Shown here in pieces: positions 1 to 11,578 of a DNA stretch of 64,000 bases. The position numbers and the translations under genes are program-made. The notes under the pieces are model-generated. The model was not told where the DNA came from, did no database searches, and saw only the letters and a list, made by a program, of their open reading frames with translations. Location of the stretch: positions 3,348,001 to 3,412,000 of the forward strand of contig NZ_CP078076.1 of NCBI RefSeq assembly GCF_023101165.1, given 5' to 3'. Source of the stretch: Microbacterium sufflavum (lineage in GTDB: Bacteria; Actinomycetota; Actinomycetes; Actinomycetales; Microbacteriaceae). Each line of letters begins with the position of its first letter. The first letter of the stretch is position 1.

Positions 1-584
1 TTGATGTTCTGGATCGGGGTCGAGCCGGTCGCCGAGCACACCGTGGTGGACGAGCTCAGGTCGTCCACGCTCTCGATGTCGCTGTCGGCGCCGACGAGGA
101 GGCCCTGACCGGTGACGAAGTACGGGCCGGCGAAGGAGATCTGCTCCTTGCGCTTGTCGGTGATCGAGTAGGTGCCGACGTAGTAGTCGATGTCGCCGTT
201 GACGATGGCCTGCTCGCGGTTCGCGGAGGCGATCGCCTGGAACTCGATCTTCTCCGGGTCCACGCCGAGCGATGCGGCCATCCAGCGCGCGATGTCCACG
301 TCGAAGCCGGTGCGGTCGCCGGTCACGGGGTCGAGGTAGCCGAGACCGGGCTGGTCCTCCTTGACGCCGACCTTGACGGTCCCCGACTCCGAGATCCGGT
401 CGAAGGTCGGGCTGCCGTCGATGCTGACGTCCTCCAGCACCGTCCACGGCGTGGCGCTCGAGGTGTCCTCGTCGCCGTCCTCGGGTGCTCCGGTGCTGGA
501 CGGGGTGCCGCTGTTGCAGGCGGTCAGGGCGAGCAGCGCCGCCGCCGCGATCCCGATGCCTGCCAGTGTCCGTGTGCGTCGCAT
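1..584 (-). CDS. gluB: Glutamate-type ABC transporter substrate-binding lipoprotein (partial)
   Basis: Extracytoplasmic solute-binding protein of a polar amino acid importer; the gene runs off the left edge, leaving the N-terminal 194 residues. The start ATG is at 582-584. A short basic N-terminus, a hydrophobic stretch and the lipobox LTAC give a lipoprotein signal with the modified Cys near residue 23. An acidic Ser/Thr linker follows, then the family-3 binding fold: GTVKVGVKEDQPGLGYLDP, then GFDVDIARWMAASLG, then the YYVGTYSITDKRK region typical of glutamate/glutamine binders. It lies 42 bp upstream of an amino acid ABC ATPase on the same strand. Glutamate specificity is inferred from resemblance to GluB of the corynebacterial gluABCD system; the permeases, if present, lie outside the window. 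Confidence 0.85.
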   Translation of the reverse strand, partial: MRRTRTLAGIGIAAAALLALTACNSGTPSSTGAPEDGDEDTSSATPWTVLEDVSIDGSPTFDRISESGTVKVGVKEDQPGLGYLDPVTGDRTGFDVDIARWMAASLGVDPEKIEFQAIASANREQAIVNGDIDYYVGTYSITDKRKEQISFAGPYFVTGQGLLVGADSDIESVDDLSSSTTVCSATGSTPIQNI

Positions 585-626
585 GTGCGTCTCCTTCGTG
601 TGCTGTGGGTGCAGGGTCTGGTGGGG

Positions 627-1376
627 TCAGTGGGTGAGGAGCTTCGAGAGGAAGTCCTTGGCGCGGTCGCTCTTCGGGTTGGTGAAGAACTCCTCCGGCT
701 TCGCCTCCTCGACGATCCGGCCGTCGGCCATGAACACGACACGGTCGGCGGCCTTGCGCGCGAAGCCCATCTCGTGCGTGACGACGATCATCGTCATGCC
801 GTCCTGGGCGAGCTCGACCATGACGTCGAGGACCTCGTTGATCATCTCCGGGTCGAGCGCACTGGTGGGCTCGTCGAACAGCATGACCTTGGGCTGCATC
901 GCCAGGGCCCGCGCGATCGCGACGCGCTGCTGCTGGCCGCCGGAGAGCTGCGCGGGGAGCTTGTTCGCCTGCTGCGCGACGCCCACGCGCTTCAGCAGCG
1001 TCATCGCCTCGGCCTCGGCCTCCGACTTCTTGAGGCCGCGGACCTTGATCGGCCCGAGCGTCACGTTCTCCAGGATCGTGAGGTGGGCGAAGAGGTTGAA
1101 CGACTGGAACACCATGCCGACGTCGGCGCGCAGGTGCGCGAGCGCCTTGCCCTCGGCGGGGAGCTCCTTGCCGTCGATGCGGATCGAGCCGCTCGTGATC
1201 GTCTCCAGGCGGTTGATCGTGCGACACAGCGTCGACTTGCCCGACCCGGACGGGCCGATCACGACGACGACCTCGCCGGTGTTCACGGTCAGGTCGATGT
1301 CGCTGAGCGCCTGGAACTCGCCGTAGTGCTTCTGGACGTTCTCCACGACGACGAGAGGGGTTTCAGAGGTCATCAT
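627..1376 (-). CDS. gluA: Amino acid ABC transporter ATP-binding protein
   Basis: Cytoplasmic ATPase that powers the polar amino acid importer; 249 residues, normal for the family. Walker A is [12 protein letters not shown] near residue 40, the ABC signature is [15 protein letters not shown] near residue 145, and Walker B with its catalytic Glu is [14 protein letters not shown]. The D-loop and the switch His in VTHEMGFAR follow. It precedes the substrate-binding lipoprotein gene, the gluA-gluB order of glutamate importers. Two ATG codons are adjacent at the start; the second (1371-1373) is better spaced from the GGAG sequence just upstream, so the N-terminus may be one residue shorter. Confidence 0.93.
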   Translation of the reverse strand: MMTSETPLVVVENVQKHYGEFQALSDIDLTVNTGEVVVVIGPSGSGKSTLCRTINRLETITSGSIRIDGKELPAEGKALAHLRADVGMVFQSFNLFAHLTILENVTLGPIKVRGLKKSEAEAEAMTLLKRVGVAQQANKLPAQLSGGQQQRVAIARALAMQPKVMLFDEPTSALDPEMINEVLDVMVELAQDGMTMIVVTHEMGFARKAADRVVFMADGRIVEEAKPEEFFTNPKSDRAKDFLSKLLTH

Positions 1377-1646
1377 TTCTCCAAACTAGCCACGCGTTGC
1401 GCGCGGTTCCAGGCACCACGGTGAGGTTTACACGTTCGTAATCACCTGATCGCGGCGACAATGCGGCAGTGCAGGGTCGCCCCACGGCCCGCCCCCTCGG
1501 GCCGTGGGATCGCCCTGCTGCCACGCTCCCAGCGACAGCAGGCAGCAGGTGTCCGATCGTGTGCGATCGACCTCACCCTGGCAGAGCTGCTCGGGTGCCG
1601 TCCGACTTCTTGAGGATTTCTTGAGCAGCCGGACGGCCGCCGCGGA
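1377..1646. other. Intergenic region, no gene seen
   Basis: A 270-bp gap between the TAXI binding-protein gene and gluA, which are on the same strand. No convincing reading frame is seen. It should hold the promoter for the gluA operon close to 1377-1440 and the end of the two-component/TAXI transcript close to 1646. Imperfect GC-rich inverted repeats are present but no strong hairpin followed by a T run was found. Confidence 0.5.
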
Positions 1647-2606
1647 TCACCCCCGCAGGTCGCGGTAGTACTCCTGCGCGCCGGGGTGCAACGGCACCGG
1701 ACCCGTGAAGATGGCCGACCTCCGGTCGAGCAGCGCCGCCGCCGGCACCTGTTGCGCGAGAGCCGTCCTGGCATCGAACAGCGTCGCCAGCACATCGCGC
1801 ACCACCCCCGCGGGCGTCGAGCCCGCCGTGACCAGGTAGTTCGGCACGGCGAGGGTGGTGACCGCGGCAGCGAGCCCGTACGTCCCCGCCGGCACGTCGG
1901 CAGGCCTGTACGCGTGCGAGTAGCGGTCGTTGACCTCGTTCACCCACTCCTGCTCGATCGGCAGCAGGCGCACGTCCGCGGTCCGTGCCAGCTGCGCGAT
2001 CCCCGGGGTCGGCAGCCCGCCCACCCAGAAGAACCCGTCGATCTCGCCCTCCGCCATGGCCGCGATCGACGCACCGAGGTCGAGCTGGGGGTCGCGGATC
2101 GACGCCGCGTCCACCCCCGCCGCGTCCAGCACGCGCCCCGCGATCACGTTGACCCCCGAGTTCTCCGCCCCGAGCGACACCGTCATCCCGGCGAGATCGG
2201 CGAGGTCGTGCACCGGGGAGTCACCGCGCACGACCACCTGCAGGTACTCGTCGTACAGCCGTGCGACCGCCGTCACGTCCTGCGGCTCGGCGAAAGCTCC
2301 CGTCCCGGCCACCGCGTCGGCAGCGGCGTCGCCCTGCGCGAACCCCAGCAGCGCCTCCCCGGCGCTCACCCGCAGCAGGTTGTCGACCGATCCGGCCGTC
2401 TGCTCCGCCACCAGGTCGACCGTCCTGGCGCTCGACACCGCGTCGGCCACCGCGGTGCCGTAGGCGAAGTACACACCCGTCGAGCCTCCGCTCGCGATCG
2501 TGTACTCCTCGTCGCCCCACTCGCCCGACCGGGTCGCACACGCCCCGAGCGTCAGCGCCAGGCACGTCACGAGCAGTCCGGCGAGCAGGCGCCCCACCCG
2601 GCTCAC
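1647..2606 (-). CDS. TAXI-family TRAP solute-binding lipoprotein
   Basis: Periplasm-facing binding protein of the TAXI type (TRAP-associated extracytoplasmic immunogenic protein), 319 residues. The start GTG (2604-2606) overlaps the TGA of the kinase gene by four bases (GTGA), indicating translational coupling, and gives a proper signal peptide with lipobox LGAC. The mature protein opens with the TAXI hallmark YTIASGGSTGVYFAYGTAVA and contains AGMTVSLGAENSGVNVIAGRVL. No TRAP membrane subunits (DctQ/DctM type) are nearby; instead the gene is the third cistron of a response regulator/kinase operon. Inference: it acts as a ligand-binding co-sensor for the kinase rather than as part of a transporter, although a distant permease cannot be excluded. 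Confidence 0.85.
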   Translation of the reverse strand: MSRVGRLLAGLLVTCLALTLGACATRSGEWGDEEYTIASGGSTGVYFAYGTAVADAVSSARTVDLVAEQTAGSVDNLLRVSAGEALLGFAQGDAAADAVAGTGAFAEPQDVTAVARLYDEYLQVVVRGDSPVHDLADLAGMTVSLGAENSGVNVIAGRVLDAAGVDAASIRDPQLDLGASIAAMAEGEIDGFFWVGGLPTPGIAQLARTADVRLLPIEQEWVNEVNDRYSHAYRPADVPAGTYGLAAAVTTLAVPNYLVTAGSTPAGVVRDVLATLFDARTALAQQVPAAALLDRRSAIFTGPVPLHPGAQEYYRDLRG

Positions 2607-3979
2607 GCGGCGCCCTCCGCGGGGAGCACCAGCGCGACCAGCAGCCCGCCGCCGTCGGCCGAGCTCACCCGCAGCTCTCCGCCGACCGTCGTCAGCAGGT
2701 CCGTCGCGATCGCCAGCCCCAGGCCCGTGCCCGGCTGGTCGCCGCTGTCGGCGCTGCGCCAGAACCGATCCGTCGCCGCCTCCGCGTCCTCCCGGCTGAG
2801 CCCCGCCCCGTGGTCGCGCACCGTGAGATGGCACCCGTCGGCGTGGCGCCGCGCCCCGATCTCGATCGTGCCTCCGGCGGGCGAGTACTTGACGGCGTTG
2901 TCGATCGCCGCGTCCAGGGCGGCCTCCACGATCGTGCGGTCCGTGATCGTCATCACCGAGTCCTCGCCGGTGCGGTGCAGCGTCATGCCCCGATGCTCGG
3001 CCACGTCGCGCCAGGCCTCCAGCCGCCGCGACGCCACGGCCGCCAGGTCGACGGCCGACAGCGTGGAGTCCGTGCGCCCGCCGCGGGCCAGCCCGAGCAG
3101 CGTCTCCAGGATGCGGCTCATCCGCCGGCCCTCCTCACGCGTCTCCTCCACGTCGGCGTCCCACTCCGCTCCGAGGCCGGTCGCGAGGTGCTCGACCCGC
3201 AGCAGCAGCGCGTTCAGCGGGTTGCGCAGCTCATGCGAGGCGTTCAACGCGAACTCCTGCTGCCGCGTCATCACCCGTTCGATCTCGTCGGCCATGCCGT
3301 TGAACACCCGCGTCATGCGCCGCAGCTCCGGGGGCCCGGTGTCCTCTGCGACCCTGGCATCCATCTCGCCGCGCTCGATCGCCACCATCGCCTCGTCCAG
3401 CCGTCGCACCGGCGAGAGCACCCACCGCGCGAGCCCGGCCACGAGAAGCACGCCGAGCCCGCTCAGCACCACCACGACGGCGCCCAGGAGCAGCGTCTGC
3501 TGCAGGATCGCGGCGCGAGGACGGTCGACGTCGCCGGCCACCAGCACCGCGCCGATCACGTCACCGTCGTCGAACACCGGCTCCACGAGCGCCGCATCCG
3601 GTACGGCCCACGGCGGCGCGGGCGCGGGCTGCTCGGCGCGACGGCCGGAGAGCGCCAGCCGCACGCGCTCCGCATCCGCCTCCGACAGCACCGCGTCGCC
3701 GTGCGCGCCCGCGGCCCACGCGGCCCCCGCGAGGTCGAACACGGTCACCTCGATGCCGTACACCTCCTGGAAGCGCCGTTCCTCCGCGTCGACCACCGCG
3801 GGGCTGCCCGAGCGCAGCGCCTGTCGTGCGCTGGTGACGAAGTAGCCGAGGTCGCCCAGCTGCTCGGTGTAGAACGCCTGCTGGACACTGCGCGACGCGC
3901 TCCACGCCGCCACTCCCCCGAGCGACACCAGGACCGCGACCAGCGGCACCAGGAACATGACGATCAGGCGACGGCGCAC
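2603..3979 (-). CDS. Two-component sensor histidine kinase
   Basis: Membrane-bound histidine kinase, 458 residues. A first transmembrane helix lies near residues 5-27, an extracytoplasmic sensor region extends to about residue 165, a second helix follows (LLLGAVVVVLSGLGVLLVAG), then a HAMP linker, an H-box with the phospho-accepting His in NASHELRNPLNALLLRVEHL near residue 250, and an ATPase domain with N-box DNAVKYSP, G1 DHGAGLS and G2 GTGLGLAI. It is three bases downstream of its response regulator and overlaps the TAXI lipoprotein gene by four bases. The architecture resembles the TctE-type family that senses organic acids. The signal is unknown; the adjacent binding protein is the obvious candidate to present it. 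Confidence 0.92.
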   Translation of the reverse strand: MRRRLIVMFLVPLVAVLVSLGGVAAWSASRSVQQAFYTEQLGDLGYFVTSARQALRSGSPAVVDAEERRFQEVYGIEVTVFDLAGAAWAAGAHGDAVLSEADAERVRLALSGRRAEQPAPAPPWAVPDAALVEPVFDDGDVIGAVLVAGDVDRPRAAILQQTLLLGAVVVVLSGLGVLLVAGLARWVLSPVRRLDEAMVAIERGEMDARVAEDTGPPELRRMTRVFNGMADEIERVMTRQQEFALNASHELRNPLNALLLRVEHLATGLGAEWDADVEETREEGRRMSRILETLLGLARGGRTDSTLSAVDLAAVASRRLEAWRDVAEHRGMTLHRTGEDSVMTITDRTIVEAALDAAIDNAVKYSPAGGTIEIGARRHADGCHLTVRDHGAGLSREDAEAATDRFWRSADSGDQPGTGLGLAIATDLLTTVGGELRVSSADGGGLLVALVLPAEGAA

Positions 3980-3982
3980 GAC

Positions 3983-4654
3983 TCAGGACTCCGCGAGGCG
4001 GTAGCCGACACCGCGCACCGTCTCGATGAAGCCGCGGTCGCCGGTCTTGCGCCGGATCGCCGCCACGTGCACCTCGAGCGAGTGCCCGAAGCCGCGCCAG
4101 TCCGTGTTCCACACCTCCCGGATCAGCCGCTCCTTCGGTACCGCCACCCCGGGGTAGCGGGCGAGCACACCCACGATGTCGAACTCCTTGCGGGTCAGGC
4201 CCACCACGGCGCCGTCGACCCGCACCTCGCGCGCCACCAGGTCGATGTGCACGCTCCCGTCGTGCAACAGCACCCGGGTGTCCGCCTCGGTGCGCAGGGG
4301 ACGGGAGCGTCGCGTCACGGCCTCGATGCGCGCCAGCAGCTCGTGCACGTCGTACGGCTTCACGACGAAGTCGTCCGCGCCCGCCCGCAGCCCCTTGATG
4401 CGCTCGGCCACCTGGTTGCGGGCGGTCACGATCACGATCGGCACGTCGGAGCGCCCGCGGATGCGACGGCACAGGTCGATGCCGTCCACGTCGGGCAGCC
4501 CGAGGTCCAGCAGCACGACCTCGGTGTCGGCGTCCACGAGGGTGAGCGCCTGCGCACCGTCGGACGCCCGCACCGTCGCGTACCCGGAGCGCGCCAGGAA
4601 CGCCTCCAGTGCCGCCGCGACCCGCTCGTCGTCCTCGACGATCAGTACCCTCAT
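3983..4654 (-). CDS. OmpR/PhoB-family response regulator
   Basis: DNA-binding response regulator, 223 residues. The receiver domain has acidic residues in IVEDDERV, the phospho-accepting Asp in EVVLLDLGLPDVDG and the conserved Lys in DDFVVKPYDVHEL. The C-terminal winged helix has GLTRKEFDIVGVLARYPG and ends with FIETVRGVGYRLAE, typical of OmpR members such as TctD. The ATG at 4652-4654 was chosen because it begins directly at the receiver domain; the open frame extends further upstream without domain content. First gene of a three-gene operon with a histidine kinase and a TAXI binding protein. Confidence 0.93.
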   Translation of the reverse strand: MRVLIVEDDERVAAALEAFLARSGYATVRASDGAQALTLVDADTEVVLLDLGLPDVDGIDLCRRIRGRSDVPIVIVTARNQVAERIKGLRAGADDFVVKPYDVHELLARIEAVTRRSRPLRTEADTRVLLHDGSVHIDLVAREVRVDGAVVGLTRKEFDIVGVLARYPGVAVPKERLIREVWNTDWRGFGHSLEVHVAAIRRKTGDRGFIETVRGVGYRLAES

Positions 4655-4692
4655 CGCCCCCGCTTCCCCGCTTCCCCGCTCTTCCCGCCCGC

Positions 4693-5505
4693 TCAGCCCG
4701 TCGGCGCCGCGCGCTGCGCGAACGCGCTCTCGTACAGGCACACGCTCGCCGCCGTGGCGAGGTTGAGCGACTCCGCACGACCGAAGATCGGCAGCCGCAG
4801 GACGCGGTCGGCGAGCTCCAGCGCCTCGTCCTCCAGGCCGCGCGCCTCGTTGCCGAACAGCCAGGCGGTGGGCTCGGCCAGCACGCCGTCCGCGCGGGCC
4901 CCCAGCAGGTCGTCGCCCTTCACATCCGCCGCGAGGATGCGCAGACCGGCGGCGTGCGCGCGGTCGACGACATCGGGCAGCTCGGCGCCGACCGACACCG
5001 GCAGGTGGAAGAGCGAGCCCGTCGTCGCGCGCACGACCTTCGGGTTGTAGGGGTCGACCGTGCGTCCCGTCAGCACCACGGCGTCCGCTCCTGCGGCATC
5101 CGCGGCGCGGATGATGGTGCCCAGGTTGCCCGGGTCGCGCACCTCCTCGCAGATCGCGACCAGCCGGGGCGACGCGTCGAAGATGTCGCGCACCGAGGTC
5201 GGGGTCTGCCGCACGACAGCGACGAGGCCCTGCGGGGTGACGGTATCGGCCATCGCGTGCAGCACGTCCTCGGTGACGTATTCGACCCGCACGTCGGCGT
5301 CGGCCGCCTTCGCCCGGATGTCCTGATGCCGCTCCCAGCCGCCGGGTGTCGCGAACAGCTCGACGATCGCCTCGGGGCGGTAGGTCAGCGCCTCGCGGAC
5401 CGACTGCGGTCCTTCCAGCAGGAACAGCCCGGTCTCGGTGCGCGCGCTGCGCTTGGTCAGCTTGGCGACGGCACGGACTCGGGGGGAACGAGGGTTCTCC
5501 AGCAC
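4693..5505 (-). CDS. TrmH/SpoU-family RNA 2'-O-methyltransferase
   Basis: Probable SAM-dependent 2'-O-ribose methyltransferase of the SPOUT class acting on rRNA or tRNA; 270 residues. An N-terminal substrate-binding domain includes TGLFLLEGPQSVREAL (residues 25-42). The knotted catalytic domain has EEVRDPGNLGTIIRAADAAG (motif 1, with Asn and Arg), WLFGNEARGL (motif 2) and LPIFGRAESLNLATAASVCL (motif 3), the three SpoU signatures. It follows the L20 gene on the same strand, a common arrangement in actinobacteria in which this methyltransferase sits between rplT and pheS. The exact target nucleotide cannot be read from sequence. Confidence 0.92.
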   Translation of the reverse strand: MLENPRSPRVRAVAKLTKRSARTETGLFLLEGPQSVREALTYRPEAIVELFATPGGWERHQDIRAKAADADVRVEYVTEDVLHAMADTVTPQGLVAVVRQTPTSVRDIFDASPRLVAICEEVRDPGNLGTIIRAADAAGADAVVLTGRTVDPYNPKVVRATTGSLFHLPVSVGAELPDVVDRAHAAGLRILAADVKGDDLLGARADGVLAEPTAWLFGNEARGLEDEALELADRVLRLPIFGRAESLNLATAASVCLYESAFAQRAAPTG

Positions 5506-5543
5506 GATCTCAGTCTAGGGCGACGACGACGCCCGGAAACGCG

Positions 5544-5577
5544 GAACGGGCGCCTTCCCGCAGGAAGACGCCCGTTC
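5544..5577 (-). terminator. Stem-loop after rplT
   Basis: The arms GAACGGGCG (5544-5552) and CGCCCGTTC (5569-5577) are perfect inverted repeats, with a smaller internal hairpin (CTTCC/GGAAG) between them. It lies just after the rplT stop codon in the direction of transcription and before the methyltransferase gene. No long T run follows, so it may attenuate rather than fully terminate. Confidence 0.6.
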
Positions 5578-5589
5578 GGAGCGAGATGC

Positions 5590-5976
5590 TTACGCAGCCG
5601 ACTTCGGCGCGTTGACGTCGGAGGGCAGAGCCTTCTTCGCCGTCTCGACCAGCGTGGTGAACGTGGCCGCGTCGTTGACCGCGAGGTCGGCGAGCATGCG
5701 ACGGTCGACCGTGACGCCCGCGAGGCCGAGGCCCTGGATGAAGCGGTTGTACGTCATGCCGTTCTGACGCGCGGCGGCGTTGATGCGCTGGATCCAGAGG
5801 CGACGGAAGTCACCCTTGCGCTTGCGACGGTCCCGGTACGAGTAGACCAGGGAGTGGATGACCTGCTCCTTGGCCTTCCGGTAGAGGCGCGAACGCTGAC
5901 CGCGGTAGCCGGAGGCGCGCTCGAGGATGACCCGACGCTTCTTGTGGGCGTTGACTGCCCGCTTGACTCTTGCCAT
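5590..5976 (-). CDS. rplT: 50S ribosomal protein L20
   Basis: Large-subunit ribosomal protein L20, an early assembly protein that binds 23S rRNA; 128 residues, the usual length. Recognised by [20 protein letters not shown] at the N-terminus, the basic [19 protein letters not shown] segment and the globular region with [19 protein letters not shown]. Third gene of infC-rpmI-rplT, the standard bacterial order. Confidence 0.98.
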   Translation of the reverse strand: MARVKRAVNAHKKRRVILERASGYRGQRSRLYRKAKEQVIHSLVYSYRDRRKRKGDFRRLWIQRINAAARQNGMTYNRFIQGLGLAGVTVDRRMLADLAVNDAATFTTLVETAKKALPSDVNAPKSAA

Positions 5977-6007
5977 TTTCCTGTGTTCCTATCGTGCGTT
6001 CGGCGCG

Positions 6008-6202
6008 TCAGCGACCGAGAAGCTTGTTCGCGACCTTGGTGTCAGCCTTCGACAGCACCTGGTCCTGGTTCAGACGACGGGTGCGACGGCTCGACTTGTG
6101 CTCGAGGTTGTGGCGCATGTTCGCCTGCTGCTTCTTCAGCTTTCCGCTGCCGGTGATCTTGAAGCGCTTCTTAGCACCCGAGTGGGTCTTCTGCTTCGGC
6201 AT
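6008..6202 (-). CDS. rpmI: 50S ribosomal protein L35
   Basis: Small basic ribosomal protein of 64 residues. It begins [20 protein letters not shown] and contains [12 protein letters not shown], both diagnostic for L35. It lies between infC and rplT with short spacers, consistent with one transcript. Confidence 0.98.
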   Translation of the reverse strand: MPKQKTHSGAKKRFKITGSGKLKKQQANMRHNLEHKSSRRTRRLNQDQVLSKADTKVANKLLGR

Positions 6203-6276
6203 CTTCTCTTCCTTCGTGATGGCGCCTTCTCAGGCGACGGTGTCTACCCGCGTTGCGGGAGTTCGTGGGGCGGATG

Positions 6277-6903
<627 letters not shown>

Positions 6904-6915
6904 GCGGAGCTCCTT
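6904..6915 (-). promoter_or_regulatory. Ribosome-binding site deciding the infC ATC start
   Basis: AAGGAG at 6910-6915 on the minus strand, with a six-base spacer to ATC at 6901-6903. This is an ideal Shine-Dalgarno placement, and no alternative ATG/GTG/TTG start is served by it. Confidence 0.75.
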
Positions 6916-7158
6916 AGACGATGTGATTCGGCCACCGTGATGCGGATGCATCCCGGGCGAAATCGAACTCGTCTCCCACCCGCCGGCACTCAGACGCCGG
7001 CTCCACACCCTGTCTACCGGTCCTCTCGTGACGAGTGAACCGGCGGAGTGCAAGACCCGGTAGCCTGGAACGGCAAGCGCGGGTGGGAAGTGAATCCTCT
7101 TTCGTTCCAGAGCATGACGCTCCGGAGCCCGCCAAAGTCTAACAGAAGGCAAGGCGAA

Positions 7159-7557
7159 GTGACGAACCAGGCACCCGACGAGGCGGCACGCGAGCGCGAA
7201 GAGCGCTGGGCACGACAGGAGGAGGCGGCCTCGTCCGCGGTTCGCGACATCGCGGACGTCCCCGCCGTCGAGGTCATCACGACCGCGGCCGTGCACCTCA
7301 TGAGCGCCGCCGCCGTCAAGCTCGGCCTGGCCGACGAGCCCGACGCGGCCGAACAGCTCGACCTCGACGAGGCCCGCAAGCTCATCAACGCCCTCGCCGG
7401 GCTCATCACCGCCGGCGCCCCCGAGATCAGCGACATGCACGCGCGGTCGCTGCGCGACGGCCTCCGCTCGCTCCAGCTCGCGTTCCGCGAGGCATCGACC
7501 ATCCCCGACCCGATCGGCAAGGGCCCCGGCGAGAAGTGGACCGGCCCGGTCACCTGA
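7159..7557 (+). CDS. DUF1844-family protein
   Basis: Conserved actinobacterial protein of 132 residues with no experimentally assigned role known to me. The core [20 protein letters not shown] followed by [20 protein letters not shown] matches the DUF1844 pattern. The N-terminus is charged ([20 protein letters not shown]) and the C-terminus Pro/Gly-rich. The GTG at 7159 was chosen because the family starts close to this point; a longer in-frame start exists at 7048. It is divergent from infC and is typically found beside it in this lineage. Confidence 0.8.
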   Translation: MTNQAPDEAAREREERWARQEEAASSAVRDIADVPAVEVITTAAVHLMSAAAVKLGLADEPDAAEQLDLDEARKLINALAGLITAGAPEISDMHARSLRDGLRSLQLAFREASTIPDPIGKGPGEKWTGPVT

Positions 7558-7575
7558 GCCGGCGCCCGTCGCGGT

Positions 7576-8373
7576 TCAGGCGCTGCGGCGGAGCTTGACC
7601 GTGAGCGAGTCCGCGAGCACGGCGATGCGGTCGTCGGCCGCCCAGCGCTGAGCCAGACGACCGAGCACGGCGTCGAGCACCTCGCGCTCGAGCCCGTCGA
7701 CCAGCTCGAGGATCACGACCAGCTCGGGCCCGCGCAGGCGGGCGTCGGGGTCGCCCGCGGCCACGGCCACGTCGATCACCGCGAGCTCGTGCGCGACGCT
7801 CTCCTGCAGCGCCGTGAACACCTCGGGCGACAGGAAGCTCGGCTCCCACGCGTGCCCCTGCGCGACCGCCCAGACCGCGGGGCGCCGGATCACGAACTCC
7901 GTGTCGGACGTGGGGTCGAGCACGATCAGGTCGGTGTCCTCCGCGGATGCGGCCAGAGCCGCACGCACCGCCTCCACCGGGATCGGTCGCGCCGTCGCGT
8001 CCCACCGCTGCATCGCCTCGACCGAGGAGAACACGGGCTGGACGCGCCGGCCATCGGGCGCCGCGACCGTGACGATCGACAGCTCCTGGGTCTTGTCGAC
8101 CGCGAGCCCGCTCGGCGCGACCCCCTCTTCGCCCTTCTCCGCGATCAGCGGGATCAGCACGCGCGCGGCGCGGAAGGCGTCGACGACCTCCGCCTGCGAT
8201 CCCTCGCCCGCCCGGAAGCGCTGAAGGGCGTCGAGCAGGGCGGGATCGGCGGAGCCGTCGTCGGCCGCGTGCGGGTTCGACTCGAAGCTGCGGCCCTCCC
8301 ACGGAACACCCGCGGAATCGGCGTGGTTGTGCGCCTCCGGGCCGTGGCCGTGGGGGTCAGTCTCCGGCGACAT
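7576..8373 (-). CDS. SseB-family protein
   Basis: Cytoplasmic protein of 265 residues with an SseB N-terminal domain. Recognisable features are the start of the domain at [20 protein letters not shown], the strand LIPLIAEKG, and [20 protein letters not shown] with the motif PVFSS...W that marks the family. The first 40 residues are His/Asp/Gly-rich and probably disordered. Its start codon overlaps the end of priA by 17 bases, so the two genes are co-transcribed. Function in actinobacteria is unknown. Confidence 0.85.
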   Translation of the reverse strand: MSPETDPHGHGPEAHNHADSAGVPWEGRSFESNPHAADDGSADPALLDALQRFRAGEGSQAEVVDAFRAARVLIPLIAEKGEEGVAPSGLAVDKTQELSIVTVAAPDGRRVQPVFSSVEAMQRWDATARPIPVEAVRAALAASAEDTDLIVLDPTSDTEFVIRRPAVWAVAQGHAWEPSFLSPEVFTALQESVAHELAVIDVAVAAGDPDARLRGPELVVILELVDGLEREVLDAVLGRLAQRWAADDRIAVLADSLTVKLRRSA

Positions 8374-9103
8374 CCAGCGCCTCGGCCAGGGTGAAGGCTC
8401 CGGCGTAGAGCGCCTTGCCGACGATGGCGCCCTCGACGCCCAGCGGCACCAGCTCGCGCAGCGCCGCGATGTCGTCGAGGTTGGAGACCCCGCCGGAGGC
8501 CACGACCGGCTTCGGCGTGCGCGAGGTCACCTCGCGCAGCAGCTCCAGGTTCGGGCCGCGGAGCGTGCCGTCCTTCGTGACGTCGGTGACCACGTAGCGG
8601 CTGCAGCCGGCATCCTCCAGGCGCTCCAGCACCTCCCAGAGGTCGCCGCCCTCCTTGGTCCAGCCCCGGGCGGCGAGAGTGGTGCCGCGCACGTCGAGGC
8701 CGACCGCGATCGCCTCGCCGAAGCGGCTGATGACGTCGGCCGCCCACTCCGGGTTCTCCAGCGCGGCGGTACCGAGATTGATGCGCGCCGCGCCGCTCTC
8801 GAGCGCCGCCTCCAGGCTCGCATCGTCGCGGATGCCTCCGGAGAGCTCCACGTTCACGCCGCGGAACTGCTTGATGACCCTGCGCAGGATCGGTGCGTTG
8901 CTGCCGCGGCCAAACGCCGCGTCGAGGTCGACCAGGTGGATCCAGGAGGCACCCTGCGCGACCCACTCCCCTGCGGCGTCGAGCGGGTCGCCGTAGCTCG
9001 TCTCGGTGCCCGCCTCGCCCTGAGTGAGTCGGACGGCCTTGCCGCCGGCGACGTCCACCGCGGGGAGGAGCGTGAGCGAAGGTGACTGCGCGAAGTCGTT
9101 CAT
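8357..9103 (-). CDS. priA: Phosphoribosyl isomerase HisA/PriA
   Basis: (beta/alpha)8-barrel isomerase of histidine biosynthesis (ProFAR to PRFAR); in actinobacteria the PriA form often also performs the TrpF step of tryptophan synthesis. 248 residues. The N-terminus [20 protein letters not shown] contains the first catalytic Asp; [20 protein letters not shown] is the central phosphate/active-site loop; [20 protein letters not shown] carries the second catalytic Asp; [11 protein letters not shown] is the C-terminal phosphate-binding loop. The start at 9101-9103 matches the family. No separate trpF is in the window, which fits but does not prove bifunctionality. It lies downstream of, but is separated from, hisC-hisB-hisH by an inverted gene. 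Confidence 0.95.
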   Translation of the reverse strand: MNDFAQSPSLTLLPAVDVAGGKAVRLTQGEAGTETSYGDPLDAAGEWVAQGASWIHLVDLDAAFGRGSNAPILRRVIKQFRGVNVELSGGIRDDASLEAALESGAARINLGTAALENPEWAADVISRFGEAIAVGLDVRGTTLAARGWTKEGGDLWEVLERLEDAGCSRYVVTDVTKDGTLRGPNLELLREVTSRTPKPVVASGGVSNLDDIAALRELVPLGVEGAIVGKALYAGAFTLAEALDVAGD

Positions 9104-9256
9104 GGGGTCCTTGGTTCGGGTGGCTCTGCGGCCCGAGCGGGCGCGACACACGAGGCTACCGCGGCGGTCGGCACCCACTCAAATGCATGACGCCGGCCAT
9201 CGGTCGCAGCGGCGCCGCCGTCCATGCCTGACATTTCGTCGGGTAACATGCTACGG

Positions 9257-10894
<1,638 letters not shown>

Positions 10895-10942
10895 CGCCGA
10901 GCGGCCGGACCGGCCGCGTGCGACAGCCCCCGGCTCACGGGC

Positions 10943-11578
10943 TCAGAGGCTGGTGACCCAGTTGCGCAGCAGCTGGATGCCCGCCTCGCCCGACTTCTCC
11001 GGGTGGAACTGCGTCGCCGACAGCGGTCCGTTCTCCACGGCCGCCAGGAAGGGATCGCCGTAGGTGGCCCAGGTCAGCACCGGCTGGGGGAACGGCGGGA
11101 TCACGTCGAGCTCCCACGACTGCGCCGCGTAGGAGTGCACGAAGTAGAACCGCTCCTCCTCGATGCCGCGGAACAGCACCGTGTCCTCGCCGGGGTCGAC
11201 CGTGTTCCAGCCCATGTGCGGCAGCACGGGAGCGTTGAGCTCGGTGACCGCGCCCGGCCACTCCCCCAGGCCCGCGGTGTCGTGGCCGCGCTCGACCCCG
11301 TGCTCGAACAGCACCTGCATGCCGACGCAGATGCCCAGCACGGGGCGACCGCCCGCGAGACGCCGCCCGATGATCTCGTCGCCCCCGTGCGCGTGCAGCG
11401 CATCACGCACGGCCTGGAACGCCCCGACCCCCGGCACGACGAAGCCGTCGGCCTCGAGCGCCTCACTGCGGTCGCGCGTGAGCACCGCGTCGGCGCCCGC
11501 AGCCACGAGCGCCTTGACCGCGGAGTGCACGTTGCCTGACTCGTAGTCGAAGACCGCGACGCGGGGTGCCGCGCTCAC
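10943..11578 (-). CDS. hisH: Imidazole glycerol phosphate synthase glutaminase subunit
   Basis: Class I glutamine amidotransferase that supplies ammonia to HisF; 211 residues. The nucleophile Cys is in [14 protein letters not shown], preceded by the oxyanion strand FVVPGVGAF; the His/Glu of the triad lie in [10 protein letters not shown] near the C-terminus, and FVHSYAA is also typical. GTG start (11576-11578) overlaps the TGA of hisB (GTGA), so hisB and hisH are translationally coupled. HisF is not in the window. Confidence 0.97.
   Translation of the reverse strand: MSAAPRVAVFDYESGNVHSAVKALVAAGADAVLTRDRSEALEADGFVVPGVGAFQAVRDALHAHGGDEIIGRRLAGGRPVLGICVGMQVLFEHGVERGHDTAGLGEWPGAVTELNAPVLPHMGWNTVDPGEDTVLFRGIEEERFYFVHSYAAQSWELDVIPPFPQPVLTWATYGDPFLAAVENGPLSATQFHPEKSGEAGIQLLRNWVTSL

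Noticed and set aside
1442..1646. Short minus-strand ORFs between gluA and the TAXI gene
   Set aside because: They are shadow frames overlapping the TAXI gene and have Arg/Pro-rich composition without a start site.
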